From Chitinophaga rupis (lineage in GTDB: Bacteria > Bacteroidota > Bacteroidia > Chitinophagales > Chitinophagaceae): 64,000 nucleotides of DNA. The DNA lies in contig NZ_FOBB01000001.1 of NCBI RefSeq assembly GCF_900109685.1, forward strand, positions 868,001 to 932,000, written 5' to 3'. The translations under genes were made by a program, and so were the position numbers. Below the pieces are notes generated by a model, which did not search any database, was not told where the DNA came from, and was given only the letters and a program-made list of their open reading frames with translations. This document shows, one piece after another, positions 18,301 to 28,193 of the stretch (positions are counted from its first letter, which is position 1; each line of letters begins with the position of its first letter).

Positions 18301-19686
18301 TTAGTGTAAAATATCTTCTTCTTTGAGTGTGCCTATGCCGTTCACGCTCATCAGCGCAGGGTGATAGTGCTCGTTGTGCTGAGAGGCATCCAGGCCCAGT
18401 GTTTCTTCTTCGTCAGTTACACGCAGCGGGTGGATGAAGTTGATCAGCTTAAAGATGCCATAAGATACTGTGAAGCTGTAAGCAACTACCAGCAGTAAAC
18501 CTAATACCTGGTTCTTGAACAGGTCAAAGTTACCATAGAACCAGCCGTCGTTACCGGCGCCGTTAATGGCTTTGGTAGCAAAGATACCGGTGAGCAGCAT
18601 ACCCGTCATACCACCAATACCGTGGCAGGGGAATACATCCAGTGTATCGTCAATGCTGGTTTTGGATTTATAGTGTACCATCAGGTTAGAAACGATGGCG
18701 GCAATGAAACCAATGAACACGCTTTGCGGTACGGCTACATAACCGGCGGCAGGCGTAATGGCTACCAGGCCAACTACAGCGCCTATGCAGAAACCTAAAG
18801 CAGAGGGCTTGCGGCCGCGGATCACATCAAAGAACAACCATGACAAACCAGCGGCAGCGGCAGCAGTGTTGGTAGAAGCAAAAGCAGATACTGCCAGGCC
18901 GTTAGCGGCTACCGCAGAACCGGCGTTAAAACCAAACCAGCCGAACCACAGTAAACCGGTACCCATTAAAACAAAGGGAATATTGGCGGGCTGCAGCTCT
19001 TTCTTTTCTATATGATCTTTTCTGCGTTTCAGCACAATGGCGCCTGCAAGGGCCGCACAACCGGCAGAAATATGTACCACGGTACCACCGGCAAAATCCA
19101 GTACACCCAGCTTAAACAGGATGCCATCAGGATGCCAGGTCCAGTGGGCGATAGGTGCGTATACCAGCAGGCTGAATAACACCATAAATAATACGTAAGA
19201 AGTAAAACGGATCCTTTCTGCTGTGGCACCTACTACCAGCGCGGGAGTGATGATGGCAAACTTCATCTGGAACAGCGCAAACAGCAGCAGCGGAATGGTG
19301 GGTGCACCAGCCCAGGGCTCCCCGGAGCCTACCCCTTTAAAGAAGAAGAAGGTAGAAGGATCCCCGATCAAACCGTGCCAGGATTTGCCAAAAGACAGGC
19401 TAAACCCTACCACTACCCATAATACGCTTATTAAGCCGGTGGCTATGAAGCTCTGCATCATGGTATTGATCACATTCTTGCGGTTTACCATGCCTCCGTA
19501 GAAGAAGGATAAACCTGGTGTCATTAAAAACACCAATGAGGTAGCCACTAAGATCCAGGCAATATCACCAAAGTTATACTTGCTGGCATCAGCATAAGTG
19601 GCCACTGTAGGCACAAAGATGCCAATTACTGCTATTGCGGCAAGGACGATAAAGGGAATGTAATCCTGAAAGGCAGTTTTCTTCAT
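18301..19686 (-). CDS. amt: ammonium transporter (Amt/MEP)
   Basis: A 461-residue inner-membrane channel with 11-12 helices that conducts ammonium/ammonia. Family motifs are seen: WILVATSLVFLMTPGLSFFYGG, the DFAGGTVVHISAGCAAL signature with the pore His, and FPCHGIGGMTG with the second pore His. An extra N-terminal membrane segment (residues 8-26) may be a signal-type helix. No GlnK gene adjoins it, which is unusual for amt. A 27-bp palindrome lies about 160 bp upstream and may be its control site. Confidence 0.95.
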   Translation of the reverse strand: MKKTAFQDYIPFIVLAAIAVIGIFVPTVATYADASKYNFGDIAWILVATSLVFLMTPGLSFFYGGMVNRKNVINTMMQSFIATGLISVLWVVVGFSLSFGKSWHGLIGDPSTFFFFKGVGSGEPWAGAPTIPLLLFALFQMKFAIITPALVVGATAERIRFTSYVLFMVLFSLLVYAPIAHWTWHPDGILFKLGVLDFAGGTVVHISAGCAALAGAIVLKRRKDHIEKKELQPANIPFVLMGTGLLWFGWFGFNAGSAVAANGLAVSAFASTNTAAAAAGLSWLFFDVIRGRKPSALGFCIGAVVGLVAITPAAGYVAVPQSVFIGFIAAIVSNLMVHYKSKTSIDDTLDVFPCHGIGGMTGMLLTGIFATKAINGAGNDGWFYGNFDLFKNQVLGLLLVVAYSFTVSYGIFKLINFIHPLRVTDEEETLGLDASQHNEHYHPALMSVNGIGTLKEEDILH

Positions 19687-19844
19687 AGCGTTCGTTTTTA
19701 GGTATTTTCTCCAATAAAAGTATTTATTTATTCTAAACGCTCAAACAAAAGCGAGAAAAATAGAAATGATTGAATAAAAAACGGCATTATTGATCCGAAA
19801 TCAACCACATTACATTTTATCATAATATTATAGTGGATTTACCA

Positions 19845-19871
19845 ATTACTTACGTAGCATACGTAAGTAAT
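19845..19871. promoter_or_regulatory. perfect 12-3-12 palindrome upstream of amt
   Basis: ATTACTTACGTA at 19845-19856 and TACGTAAGTAAT at 19860-19871 are exact reverse complements around GCA. It lies between the amt start (19686) and the uvrB terminator. It may be an operator; no regulator is identified. The rest of 19687-20080 shows nothing recognisable. Confidence 0.55.
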
Positions 19872-20080
19872 CAAAATAGGTTAAGGCACTGATAAACAGT
19901 TAATTAAGCAATAACAGGTGTAGAATTTAACAATTTTCTAACCTTGGGAGTCAGGTTGTTACTGTAAAATGAGAGGAAACGCTATAACAATATACATATC
20001 AAGCAAGTATGCATAATAGAAAATATGTTACATGCTAATCAAAATAGCCATTAGAAAAACACATGTACTTATTTGTAATA

Positions 20081-20109
20081 TTAAAAGGGCCGGTAGCCGG
20101 CCCTTTTAA
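20081..20109 (-). terminator. intrinsic terminator of uvrB
   Basis: TTAAAAGGGCCGG and CCGGCCCTTTTAA form a perfect 13-bp stem with loop TAG, nine bases past the uvrB stop, with a T-rich side on the minus strand. Confidence 0.9.
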
Positions 20110-20117
20110 GGGTTGTT

Positions 20118-22169
20118 TTATTTCATTTCTTCCAGCTCCCGCTGTAAGGCAAACATCTGGTCGCGAAGACGGGCAGCTTCCATGAAATCCAGGTCCTTGG
20201 CGGCTTTCTCCATCTCTTTCTTCACCCGGGTAATGGCTTTTTCAAGCTGCGGAATGGTTTTAGCATTAGCAGCCTCGCCTTTTGCGTACGTAATGGCATC
20301 CTCTGCCACTAATGACATCTCCTGGTGCACAGCATAAGGCGAGTGTTCATCATAATTCTTGATCTCCAGCACAGAGGTTTGTCCCATGATCTGCTCAATA
20401 GACTTACGTACCGTTTTAGGTGTAATGCCGTGTTTTATATTATAGGCCACCTGTTTTTCCCGGCGGCGGTTGGTTTCATCTATCGTGCGCTGCATGCTAT
20501 CCGTGATCTTATCTGCATAAAAGATCACCAGGCCATCCACGTTACGGGCAGCACGGCCGGCAGTTTGGGTCAGGGAGCGCTCATCACGTAAGAAGCCCTC
20601 CTTATCGGCATCCAGGATAGCTACCAGGGATACTTCCGGCAGATCCAGGCCCTCACGCAGCAGGTTTACGCCTACCAGCACATCTATTTTACCCAGGCGC
20701 AGGTCGCGGAGAATTTCCACGCGCTCCAGGGTATCTACTTCGGAGTGTATGTAGCGGGACTTAATATTAATACGTCCCAGGTATTTATCCATTTCCTCAG
20801 CCATGCGTTTGGTGAGGGTGGTCACCAGCACACGATCTCCTTTTGTTACCCGGCGGTCTATTTCATCCAGCAGATCATCCACCTGGTTCACGCTGGGCCT
20901 TATTTCTATAGGAGGATCCAGCAGGCCGGTGGGGCGCACTACCTGCTCTACCACTACACCTTCTGTTTGCTGCAGCTCATACTCGCCCGGCGTAGCGCTT
21001 ACAAATACTACCTGGTGTATCAGGCTCTCAAACTCATAAAAGTTCAGCGGGCGGTTATCCATGGCCGAGGGCAGGCGGAAACCAAAGTCTACCAGCGTGA
21101 GCTTACGGGAACGGTCGCCACCATACATACCACTGATCTGGGGAATGGTCTGATGGCTCTCATCCACCACCAGCAGAAAATCGTCCGGGAAGTAATCCAG
21201 CAGGCAGAAGGGACGGGTACCCGGCATACGCCGGTCCAGGAAGCGGGAATAGTTTTCTATGCCGCTGCAGTAACCCAGCTCCCGGATCATTTCCAGGTCG
21301 TAGTTCACCCGTTCGGAAAGGCGCTGCGCCTCCAGGTGCTTACCCTGGGAGCGGAAATACTCTACCTGTGCCAGCAGCTCGTCCTGGATCTCGAAAATGA
21401 TCTGCTGCATCATATCCTTCGGCGCCAGGTACAGGTTGGCCGGGAAAATGGCCGCATTGTCCATGAGCATAATGCGTTTGCCGTTGGCGGTATCAATACT
21501 TTCTATCTGCTCAATCTCATCTCCAAAAAAGGTGATCCGGTAGCCGTAATCCACGTAAGGCAGGTTCACATCCACGGTATCGCCCTGCACCCGGAAGGAG
21601 CCCCGGGTAAAATCGCCGGTGGTACGGGTGTACAGGGAGTTTACCAGGTTATGCAGCAGGGCGTTGCGGCTAATGGTCTGGCCCTGGTTAATACGCAGGA
21701 TACCGTTTTCCAGCTCCGTAGGGTTACCCATACCATATATACAGGATACGCTGGCTACCACAATTATATCCCGGCGGCCGGAGAGCAGGTTGGAGGTAGC
21801 GCGCAGGCGCAGCTTATCCAGCTCCTCGTTAATGGACAGGTCTTTTTCTATATAGGTATCGCTTACAGGCATGTAGGCTTCCGGCTGGTAATAATCGTAG
21901 TACGATACAAAGTACTCTACGGCATTTTCCGGGAAGAACTGGCGGAACTCGCCATACAGCTGGGCCACCAATGTTTTGTTATGGGTGAGCACCAGGGTGG
22001 GCCTTTGCACGTTCTGGATCACGTTGGCCATGGTAAATGTTTTACCGGAGCCGGTAACCCCCAGCAGGGTTTGAAAAAGAGCCCCTTCTTTAATTCCTTC
22101 TGTTAACTGTTTAATAGCGGCGGGCTGATCGCCAGCCGGCTCGTATGGTGCATGTATCTTAAATGGCAT
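20118..22169 (-). CDS. uvrB: excinuclease ABC subunit B
   Basis: The 683-residue DNA-damage-verifying helicase of nucleotide excision repair; it receives the lesion from UvrA and recruits UvrC. Walker A is GVTGSGKTFTMAN near residue 37, the damage-probing hairpin is YYDYYQPEAYMP, the helicase motifs VVDESHQT and QTAGRAARN follow, and the C-terminal UVR motif (ITRVKKEMEKAAKDLDF) binds UvrC. The length is normal and the start is clear. It is a single gene with its own terminator. Confidence 0.98.
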   Translation of the reverse strand: MPFKIHAPYEPAGDQPAAIKQLTEGIKEGALFQTLLGVTGSGKTFTMANVIQNVQRPTLVLTHNKTLVAQLYGEFRQFFPENAVEYFVSYYDYYQPEAYMPVSDTYIEKDLSINEELDKLRLRATSNLLSGRRDIIVVASVSCIYGMGNPTELENGILRINQGQTISRNALLHNLVNSLYTRTTGDFTRGSFRVQGDTVDVNLPYVDYGYRITFFGDEIEQIESIDTANGKRIMLMDNAAIFPANLYLAPKDMMQQIIFEIQDELLAQVEYFRSQGKHLEAQRLSERVNYDLEMIRELGYCSGIENYSRFLDRRMPGTRPFCLLDYFPDDFLLVVDESHQTIPQISGMYGGDRSRKLTLVDFGFRLPSAMDNRPLNFYEFESLIHQVVFVSATPGEYELQQTEGVVVEQVVRPTGLLDPPIEIRPSVNQVDDLLDEIDRRVTKGDRVLVTTLTKRMAEEMDKYLGRINIKSRYIHSEVDTLERVEILRDLRLGKIDVLVGVNLLREGLDLPEVSLVAILDADKEGFLRDERSLTQTAGRAARNVDGLVIFYADKITDSMQRTIDETNRRREKQVAYNIKHGITPKTVRKSIEQIMGQTSVLEIKNYDEHSPYAVHQEMSLVAEDAITYAKGEAANAKTIPQLEKAITRVKKEMEKAAKDLDFMEAARLRDQMFALQRELEEMK

Positions 22170-22478
22170 GTTATCTAGTAATGGCGCTTATTGTTATTGG
22201 ATGTATCAAATTTACAAAACTTGTAGCGTTCCACCTTACGGAGGAGGTGGGTGTATCTGACCGTGGGAGATAGTGAACCACAAAACCGGACAGGGTGCAG
22301 AGGTATAGCCAATATGTTGATGTGCTGATATGCTAATGTTTGCCAATAAAAAGCAGAAAGGGTAATGTGCAGATGGAGAGGCGCGGGATGCTGCCGGGGC
22401 GGTGCCCTGCATGCAGTTACATGAACGGCGCTGGTTATCCGGAGTTATTTTTACATATTTGAGGCTTACAATTTGTTT
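22170..22478. other. intergenic region with low-complexity words
   Basis: About 300 bases between divergent uvrB and the nuclease gene. At 22315-22370 there are iterated words of the type TGTGCTGATATGCTAATG and AATGTGCAGATGG, related to the hairpin at 8454-8507. No gene is seen; promoters for both genes must lie here, but no clear -33/-7 pair stands out. Confidence 0.5.
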
Positions 22479-23282
22479 ATGCGCTCAACAATTCTTTACC
22501 GCCTGCTTTTAAGCTGTTTATTATTACCGTTGTTACCCCTGGCAAGCTTTGGCTGGGGCCCTACCGGCCACCGTGTGGTGGCGGAAATTGCCTGGCAGCA
22601 CCTGACCCCACAGGCCCGCAAAGCCGTTATAGCCCTGCTGGGCCGGCAGCCTTTGGCCATGATTGCCAACTGGCCGGACTTTATTAAGTCTGATACTACG
22701 CATAAGTACGATCATACTTCGCCCTGGCACTACATGGATTTTCCGGGAAATATTTCCCGGGAGCGGTTTAATGCGCTGCTGCCTGCAGGCAAAGGTGAAA
22801 ACCTGTATGTGGAAACCAATGCCATGGTACAGCAGCTGAAATCCACCACCGCTACCAAAGAGGAGAAAGTATTTGCGCTTAGCTTTTTAGTGCACCTGAT
22901 AGGCGATATGCACCAACCCCTGCATGTAGGCCGCGATGAAGACCAGGGTGGTAATAAAGTGAGCGTGTTCTGGTTTGACCGGCCTACTAACCTGCACCGT
23001 ATATGGGATGAGCACCTGATAGAGTTCCAGCAGCTAAGCTATACAGAATACGCCAAAGCCCTGGACATAGCACCCGATGCAACCGTAAAGAAGCTGCAGG
23101 GAGGTAGTATTGCCGACTGGATGTATGAATCACATGTACTGTCTGATAAGATCTATGCCAGAACCAAAGAGGGTGATAAGCTGAGCTACCGCTATAATTA
23201 CTGGTTTCTGGACGATCTGAATCAGCAGCTGCTGAAAGGCGGATTAAGGCTGGCAGCAGTGTTGAATGCAACTTTTAAGTGA
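22479..23282 (+). CDS. S1/P1-type zinc nuclease, secreted
   Basis: A 267-residue secreted nuclease/phosphohydrolase. After the signal peptide the mature protein starts with Trp in WGPTGHRVVAEIAWQHL, where the N-terminal Trp and the His are zinc ligands, as the family requires. HKYDHTSPWHYMDF, LVHLIGDMHQPLHVG and NLHRIWDEHLI supply the remaining ligands of the tri-zinc site. It degrades single-stranded nucleic acids in the periplasm or outside. I use the ATG at 22479; a TTG at 22473 adds two residues. Confidence 0.93.
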   Translation: MRSTILYRLLLSCLLLPLLPLASFGWGPTGHRVVAEIAWQHLTPQARKAVIALLGRQPLAMIANWPDFIKSDTTHKYDHTSPWHYMDFPGNISRERFNALLPAGKGENLYVETNAMVQQLKSTTATKEEKVFALSFLVHLIGDMHQPLHVGRDEDQGGNKVSVFWFDRPTNLHRIWDEHLIEFQQLSYTEYAKALDIAPDATVKKLQGGSIADWMYESHVLSDKIYARTKEGDKLSYRYNYWFLDDLNQQLLKGGLRLAAVLNATFK

Positions 23283-23513
23283 GCTGAAAGCAAAAAGCAG
23301 AAAGCATAAAGCTGGTGGAGAACTATCCACTAAGCTGAAAGCATAAAGCTAAAAGCTCCGGAGAACTACTCCAGGTAAATGAGCTTGAAGCTGAAGGCTG
23401 GCAGAGTATAGAACCGCTTTATTAAATAAACAAAAGCTGAAAGCACGGAGCGGTTTCTCCGATGCTTTCAGCTTTTTGCTTTATCCTTTATGCTTTTGGC
23501 TTTATGCTTTCTG
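23283..23513. repeat. AGCTGAAAGC-word inverted repeats between convergent genes
   Basis: The left part is built of iterated words such as AGCTGAAAGCAAAAAGCAG and AAGCATAAAGC; the right part holds their reverse complements (GCTTTCAGCTTTTTGC, TTTATGCTTTCTGCT). The whole spacer can fold into one long imperfect hairpin and may terminate both flanking transcripts. No gene is present. Confidence 0.75.
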
Positions 23514-24437
23514 CTAAACTAAATCAATATCAAAATTCACCAGCTCTACAAATTGCTCTAAACGGGCGCTGATATCTTCGTGGGTAATTTCTTTCAGGCG
23601 GCTGGTGCCAAACTTCTCCACACAGAAAGAGGCCATTGCGGAACCTACAATGATGGCCGTTTTCATGTTCTCAAAAGAAATATCCTTGGTTTTTGCCAGG
23701 TGGCCTATAAAACCGCCGGCAAAGGTATCGCCTGCACCGGTGGGGTCAAATACATCTTCCAGCGGTAGGGCAGGTGCAAAAAATACATGGTTCTCATGGA
23801 ACAGCAGCGCACCGTGCTCCCCTTTCTTAATAATTAAATAACGGGGGCCCATGGTCAGGATCTTCCTGGCGGCTTTAACCAGGGAGTATTCGCCACTCAG
23901 CTGCCGGGCTTCGCCATCGTTGATCATCAGCACATCTACCATGGTCAGCACTTTCTTCAGATCGTCCAGGGCTACTTCCATCCAGAAGTTCATGGTATCC
24001 AGCACAATCAGCTTGGGACGCTCTCTCAGCTGGTTAATAACGCTTATCTGTACCTGGGGCGACAGGTTACCCAGCACCAGGAACTCACTGCCCTGGTAGC
24101 TTTCCGGGATCACCGGGTCAAAATCACCCAGTACGTTCAGTTCTGTTACCAAGGTATCGCGGGTGTTCATATCCATATGGTACTTACCGGACCAGTAAAA
24201 GGAAGGGCGGTCTTTTTTGATCTGTACCCCTTCCAACGCCACGCCTTTGGCAGCCAGGGCATTCAGGTCAGCCTGCGGAAAATCGCCACCGACAACAGAC
24301 ACCTGGTTAATGGGCTGTACGAAATTGGATGCGGTCCACGCAATAAAAGTTGCAGAACCACCAATGATCCGTCCTGATTTTCCGAAGGGCGTTTCTATTT
24401 CATCAAACGCCATAGAACCTACGACAATGAGCGACAT
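23514..24437 (-). CDS. PfkB family carbohydrate/nucleoside kinase
   Basis: A 307-residue ribokinase-fold sugar or nucleoside kinase. The C-terminal signature DPTGAGDTFAGGFIGHL holds the catalytic Asp and the anion hole; the N-terminal GGSATFIAWTASNF binds the substrate. Substrate specificity (fructose, ribose, adenosine or other) cannot be read from sequence. A TACCTTTG -7 element lies at 24477-24484 upstream. It is a single gene. Confidence 0.87.
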   Translation of the reverse strand: MSLIVVGSMAFDEIETPFGKSGRIIGGSATFIAWTASNFVQPINQVSVVGGDFPQADLNALAAKGVALEGVQIKKDRPSFYWSGKYHMDMNTRDTLVTELNVLGDFDPVIPESYQGSEFLVLGNLSPQVQISVINQLRERPKLIVLDTMNFWMEVALDDLKKVLTMVDVLMINDGEARQLSGEYSLVKAARKILTMGPRYLIIKKGEHGALLFHENHVFFAPALPLEDVFDPTGAGDTFAGGFIGHLAKTKDISFENMKTAIIVGSAMASFCVEKFGTSRLKEITHEDISARLEQFVELVNFDIDLV

Positions 24438-24983
24438 ATTTGCTTTTAGTTTACTGGTTTATAGGTAAAACAGGGGCAAAGGTAATAAAATAATATGCTG
24501 TTATAACAACTGTCAGATGCCTGCATGAAAAGAATACCCTCTGCATATAAACGCAGTGTTTGCATTCGTAAACATCGCATACATTCACCGGATACCCGGT
24601 AGTTCTTTACGTATATACATGCGCGTTATAACCATCAGTGCTTTCCCCTATAGCCCACAACATTTGTTGCAACTACAAATCCGCTGCAGCAGCGCCTATG
24701 CGGGCAAAGCGGATCCGGAATATTTCAAAAAAAATGTTTGTGTTTTTTTATGTACTCTTGTAACCTTTTACGTAAGTGCCCGTTTAACATACACATTCTG
24801 CCAGGGCAAACTGAGCTAAACCGTTGATCAGAAAATACAGAAAAGACCTTTTATATAAACAGGAACCGTGCTTATGTTTCAGCTATTTATTTAGTAAGTA
24901 ACCATTCTACCTATATTTTGTACTCGTTTATTGAACAACCGGAAACCATTATTAGTAAGTAGTTAAGGAGTGATGAAAAAAGC
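24438..24983. other. intergenic region, no gene recognised
   Basis: Around 550 bases upstream of the kinase gene and downstream of the OmpA-like gene. Apart from the -7-like TACCTTTG at 24477-24484 (minus strand) I see no RNA gene, repeat or convincing ORF. A possible 87-codon frame at 24556-24819 lacks coding character. Confidence 0.5.
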
Positions 24984-25012
24984 GAATAGCCGGCAAATGA
25001 TGCCGGCTATTC
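24984..25012 (-). terminator. intrinsic terminator of the adhesin operon
   Basis: GAATAGCCGGCA and TGCCGGCTATTC form a perfect 12-bp stem with a 5-nt loop. On the minus strand the stem is followed by GC and six T, 60 bp past the stop of the OmpA-like gene. Confidence 0.88.
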
Positions 25013-25072
25013 CTTTTCGTGGTAGGTGTGCTGGTTATAGGATATGGTTCCAGCTTCTTTTGGGATTATCCA

Positions 25073-27097
25073 TTACTGTAACTGGGGCTGGATACGCAAA
25101 ACCTTAAATTCCGTACGCCTGTTCAGCTGGCGTCCATCGGGGTTATCTTTACCATTAGGCATTGTATTGGGGGCAATGGGCCTTGACTCACCATAGCCCT
25201 TGGCCACCATCCGGGAGGTGGGAATGCCTTTACCTGCCAGGTAATCCACGCAGGACTGTGCCCTGGCCTGTGATAACTTCATGTTATACACATCGGTGCC
25301 TTTACTATCAGTATGCGATCCCATTTCTATAATAATGTTCGGATTATCCTGCATAATAGATACTACAGTATCCAGTACGATCAGCGACTGCGGCCGCAGC
25401 ACGGCCTTGTTATAGTCATAGTAAATATCTTTCAGGATAATGGGCTTGCCTATCTCATAACGTTTTAAACACAGGGAGGGATTCATGAGGGAATCCACAC
25501 TCACCAGCTCATCGGTATTGAAATAAATGGCTTTGGAGAAGTAGTTCTCTTTCTCCGCCATTACCTTGTAATCTTTCTGTATATCTACATCAAAGCTGTA
25601 ATGCCCGCTTTCATCTACTGTTACCTGCTGCAATACTTTCTGCTGCACCGTATCTAAAAGGGTAACAGTGGCGCCGGTCAACGGCAGCTGCCCATCGCAA
25701 TCCAGGATCATACCCCCGGCGCTCTTGGCTTTCCTTTTAAGGCTGAACAGCTCCAGGCAGCATACGGATTCCCGGTCGGAGCTGATGTAACCGCCGTTCA
25801 GCGGGTGGTTCTTATCTAAAGGTGTATAGTAAATATCATCTTTGGATGAGTTCAGCGGCAGGCCCATGTTCTTAGGGGCCGACCAGTTACCTATGGCGCC
25901 CTGGCTCATGAAGAAATCCAGTCCGCCAAAACCTACCCGGCCATCTGAGCTGAAAATGAATGTACCGCTCCGGGTATCATAATAGGGTGCCTGCTCTTCA
26001 TCGCGGGAGTTAATGCCGGTACCCACGTTTTTGGCGGCGCCGGGTGTGCCGCTTTGCAAGGGGCTGTACCAGATATCATTCTTTCCCATGCCACCGGGGC
26101 GATTAGAGGCAAAGAACAGGTATTTATCATCCGGGGTTACAAATGGCTGCATGGAGCTAAAACCAGGTACATTCACTTCCTGCCCTAATGGTTTTGGCTC
26201 AGACCAGCCTGCGCCCTGCCGGGTACTTACGTAAATGGATGCCTGCTTTTCCCCGTTCACGCGGGTCCATCGGGTAACGAATAGCATACTCCCATCGGAG
26301 GTAAGCGCTGCCACGCCCTGATCTACTCCTTTAACGGTGGGTATGGTCACTTTCACGCTGCTATCAAAATCAGTACCCCGGCCAGCTGCGGTAAACAGGT
26401 CATTTACATAGGGATTATCTTTCTTCTTTTTGTCATCCTCATTGTTCACCGGGTTTTCAGGGCGTGATGAGGTGAACAACAACAGGTTGTTACCCACTGC
26501 TACCGGTGCATAGTTAGCGCCGCCGGTATTTACATTCCCCCCTACTTTGCTGATGCTGTAACGGGGATTCATTTTTTCTGACAACCCAAATTCACAGACC
26601 TCTATTTCCAGCGCCAAACGGGTGCTGATAGCATCTGCATTGGTATAGCTTTGCTTGAACTGATTGAACTGGTCCAGCGCTTCCTGGTACTTGCCATTGG
26701 CGCGCAAGCACACGCCATACCAGAAGCGGGCCAGTGGAAATGCTGCGTTGTTATTATAGCTAACGGTTTGTGCATAATAAATTTCTGCATTGCCAAAGTC
26801 ATTGTACTGGCGGTACGATTCCGCCAGCCGGTATACGACCGTTTCATAATCCTTGATCTTATTGCTTCTTTCCTTAGGGGCTGCATTCACGCCGCCATTC
26901 ACTGCATAGGGCAATACATGCAGGGGAGGACTTTTATACGTACCCAATGCCTTGCTATAATATTGCGCTGCAGAGTAATAATCCTTTGCATTGTAATACA
27001 CATCGGCAGTGCGCCGGTAATCATACACCAGCTGTGCATGTACGGCGTTGATGCTCCATAACAGGATGATAAGCCAACAGCGTATAAATTTTTTCAT
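25073..27097 (-). CDS. OmpA-family protein with TPR and beta-propeller (PorE/SprE-like layout)
   Basis: A protein of 674 residues with a signal peptide, then TPR-like repeats (about 28-160), a PD40-type beta-propeller (LLLFTSSRPENP, DDKYLFFASNRPGGMGKNDI, FIFSSDGRVGFGGLDFF), a carboxypeptidase-regulatory-like domain (about 470-540) and a C-terminal OmpA peptidoglycan-binding domain (NPNIIIEMGSHTDSKGT, LSQARAQSCVDYLAGKGI). It anchors a surface complex to the cell wall. The order TPR-propeller-CRD-OmpA is that of type IX secretion PorE-like proteins. It is the last gene of the adhesin/PorP operon, so it probably serves that adhesin's export or attachment. Confidence 0.9.
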   Translation of the reverse strand: MKKFIRCWLIILLWSINAVHAQLVYDYRRTADVYYNAKDYYSAAQYYSKALGTYKSPPLHVLPYAVNGGVNAAPKERSNKIKDYETVVYRLAESYRQYNDFGNAEIYYAQTVSYNNNAAFPLARFWYGVCLRANGKYQEALDQFNQFKQSYTNADAISTRLALEIEVCEFGLSEKMNPRYSISKVGGNVNTGGANYAPVAVGNNLLLFTSSRPENPVNNEDDKKKKDNPYVNDLFTAAGRGTDFDSSVKVTIPTVKGVDQGVAALTSDGSMLFVTRWTRVNGEKQASIYVSTRQGAGWSEPKPLGQEVNVPGFSSMQPFVTPDDKYLFFASNRPGGMGKNDIWYSPLQSGTPGAAKNVGTGINSRDEEQAPYYDTRSGTFIFSSDGRVGFGGLDFFMSQGAIGNWSAPKNMGLPLNSSKDDIYYTPLDKNHPLNGGYISSDRESVCCLELFSLKRKAKSAGGMILDCDGQLPLTGATVTLLDTVQQKVLQQVTVDESGHYSFDVDIQKDYKVMAEKENYFSKAIYFNTDELVSVDSLMNPSLCLKRYEIGKPIILKDIYYDYNKAVLRPQSLIVLDTVVSIMQDNPNIIIEMGSHTDSKGTDVYNMKLSQARAQSCVDYLAGKGIPTSRMVAKGYGESRPIAPNTMPNGKDNPDGRQLNRRTEFKVLRIQPQLQ

Positions 27098-27115
27098 CTG
27101 ACGGGTTTTTATCTT

Positions 27116-28123
27116 TTACAGCCTTGGACAAATAAAATATTCTTCTGTCATCACTCTTCTCTTACGGCTTATGAATGACAGGGAGAGCTCAAAACTATTG
27201 TTGCTGCCAGTGGTCAGCCGGTGCAGGCTGGATGTATTGGCATCATAGCTCAGGCCCAGTACAAAGTTCTTGTAATGGAAGCCGGTAAAGGGTATTACGG
27301 CATCATTAAAGCGGTAGGTGGCGCCGGCCAGCAGATCAAACTCCGGGTTTACCGTATACTGGCCATATACACCCAATACTTTTTCTTCTGCATTACCCTG
27401 GCGCATGTACAAACCATGCGGAGTAATGCTTACCTCTTCCGTTAATTTTATTTTGGTACCACCATGCGCCAGGTAGCGCAGCGGGTATTTGCGGTTATCA
27501 TTGGCTACGAACGGATCTTCCGGCTGTGTTAAATGGCCGGCAGAGATGCCTGCAAATGGATTAAAGCGATGGTTGGGATTACCATCAAAGAATAAAGCAC
27601 CAGCTGCTGCATCAAAGGCGGTGGAGGATGTTTTATTCAGGTTTTCGCCATTATACATGCTGGGATCAAAGCCCATTACCGGGTTCCACTGGCTGCCGGT
27701 CTGGAACTTGGAGGGGTCTACCTTGCGGCTGATAATACCTGCCTGGATGCCAAAAACAATGCGCGTAGTTTGTGTGGCGCCCAGCTTTACACCGCTATAG
27801 GAGAAGCTGGCCATGGCATTGAAGTAATTATAACCTGCATCACCGGCTGACATGTTCAGCACATTTAGGCCTACTCCCATATTCTTATCCGTAGCGGCAT
27901 CTACTGAAACGCCGGTGGTGGCAAAAGCCTTCCCATAGTTGGTCCACTGGTTGCGGTAGTTAGCGCTCACGCGGTAATCGCCATCCAGCACGCCGGTTAA
28001 TGCGGGGTTTAACCACAAGGGGTATGCGTAATATTGGGAAAAATGCGGGTCTACCTGCGCCCATGCAGACCTGGGCAGTACAGCGCTTATTAAAAGCCAC
28101 AGAACAATTATACTTTTCCTCAT
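27116..28123 (-). CDS. PorP/SprF family type IX secretion membrane protein
   Basis: About 335 residues with a signal peptide (MRKSIIVLWLLISAVLPRSA, cut before QVDPHFSQYY). DPHFSQYYAYPLWLNPALTG is the PorP/SprF hallmark; the remainder is an outer-membrane barrel. SprF-type partners are needed for secretion or surface retention of type B substrates such as SprB. It lies between the giant adhesin and the OmpA-like gene, 18 bp before the latter. I prefer the ATG at 28123, which starts the signal peptide; an ATG at 28141 is also possible. Confidence 0.93.
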   Translation of the reverse strand: MRKSIIVLWLLISAVLPRSAWAQVDPHFSQYYAYPLWLNPALTGVLDGDYRVSANYRNQWTNYGKAFATTGVSVDAATDKNMGVGLNVLNMSAGDAGYNYFNAMASFSYSGVKLGATQTTRIVFGIQAGIISRKVDPSKFQTGSQWNPVMGFDPSMYNGENLNKTSSTAFDAAAGALFFDGNPNHRFNPFAGISAGHLTQPEDPFVANDNRKYPLRYLAHGGTKIKLTEEVSITPHGLYMRQGNAEEKVLGVYGQYTVNPEFDLLAGATYRFNDAVIPFTGFHYKNFVLGLSYDANTSSLHRLTTGSNNSFELSLSFISRKRRVMTEEYFICPRL

Positions 28124-28151
28124 TGGAAATCTTTTTAGCATGTTATTGAAT

Positions 28152-28178
28152 CCCCGTTCCGGTACTCCCGGAACGGGG
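28152..28178 (-). promoter_or_regulatory. strong intercistronic hairpin between adhesin and PorP
   Basis: CCCCGTTCCGG and CCGGAACGGGG form a perfect 11-bp GC-rich stem with a 5-nt loop, within the 70 bp between the adhesin stop and the PorP start. On the minus strand no U-tract follows (GGGGATTCAATAAC), so it is more likely an RNA-stability or processing element than a full terminator. Confidence 0.65.
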
Positions 28179-28193
28179 CATGAATAATGGGTT

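Noticed and set aside
20745-22106. A 453-codon frame antisense to uvrB
   Set aside because: It lies entirely within uvrB, whose protein matches its family from end to end; the antisense frame is His/Tyr/Gln-rich and has no known match.
24556-24819. An 87-codon plus-strand frame in the long gap upstream of the kinase gene
   Set aside because: No signal peptide logic, no codon bias like the neighbours and no family resemblance; start and stop appear random.
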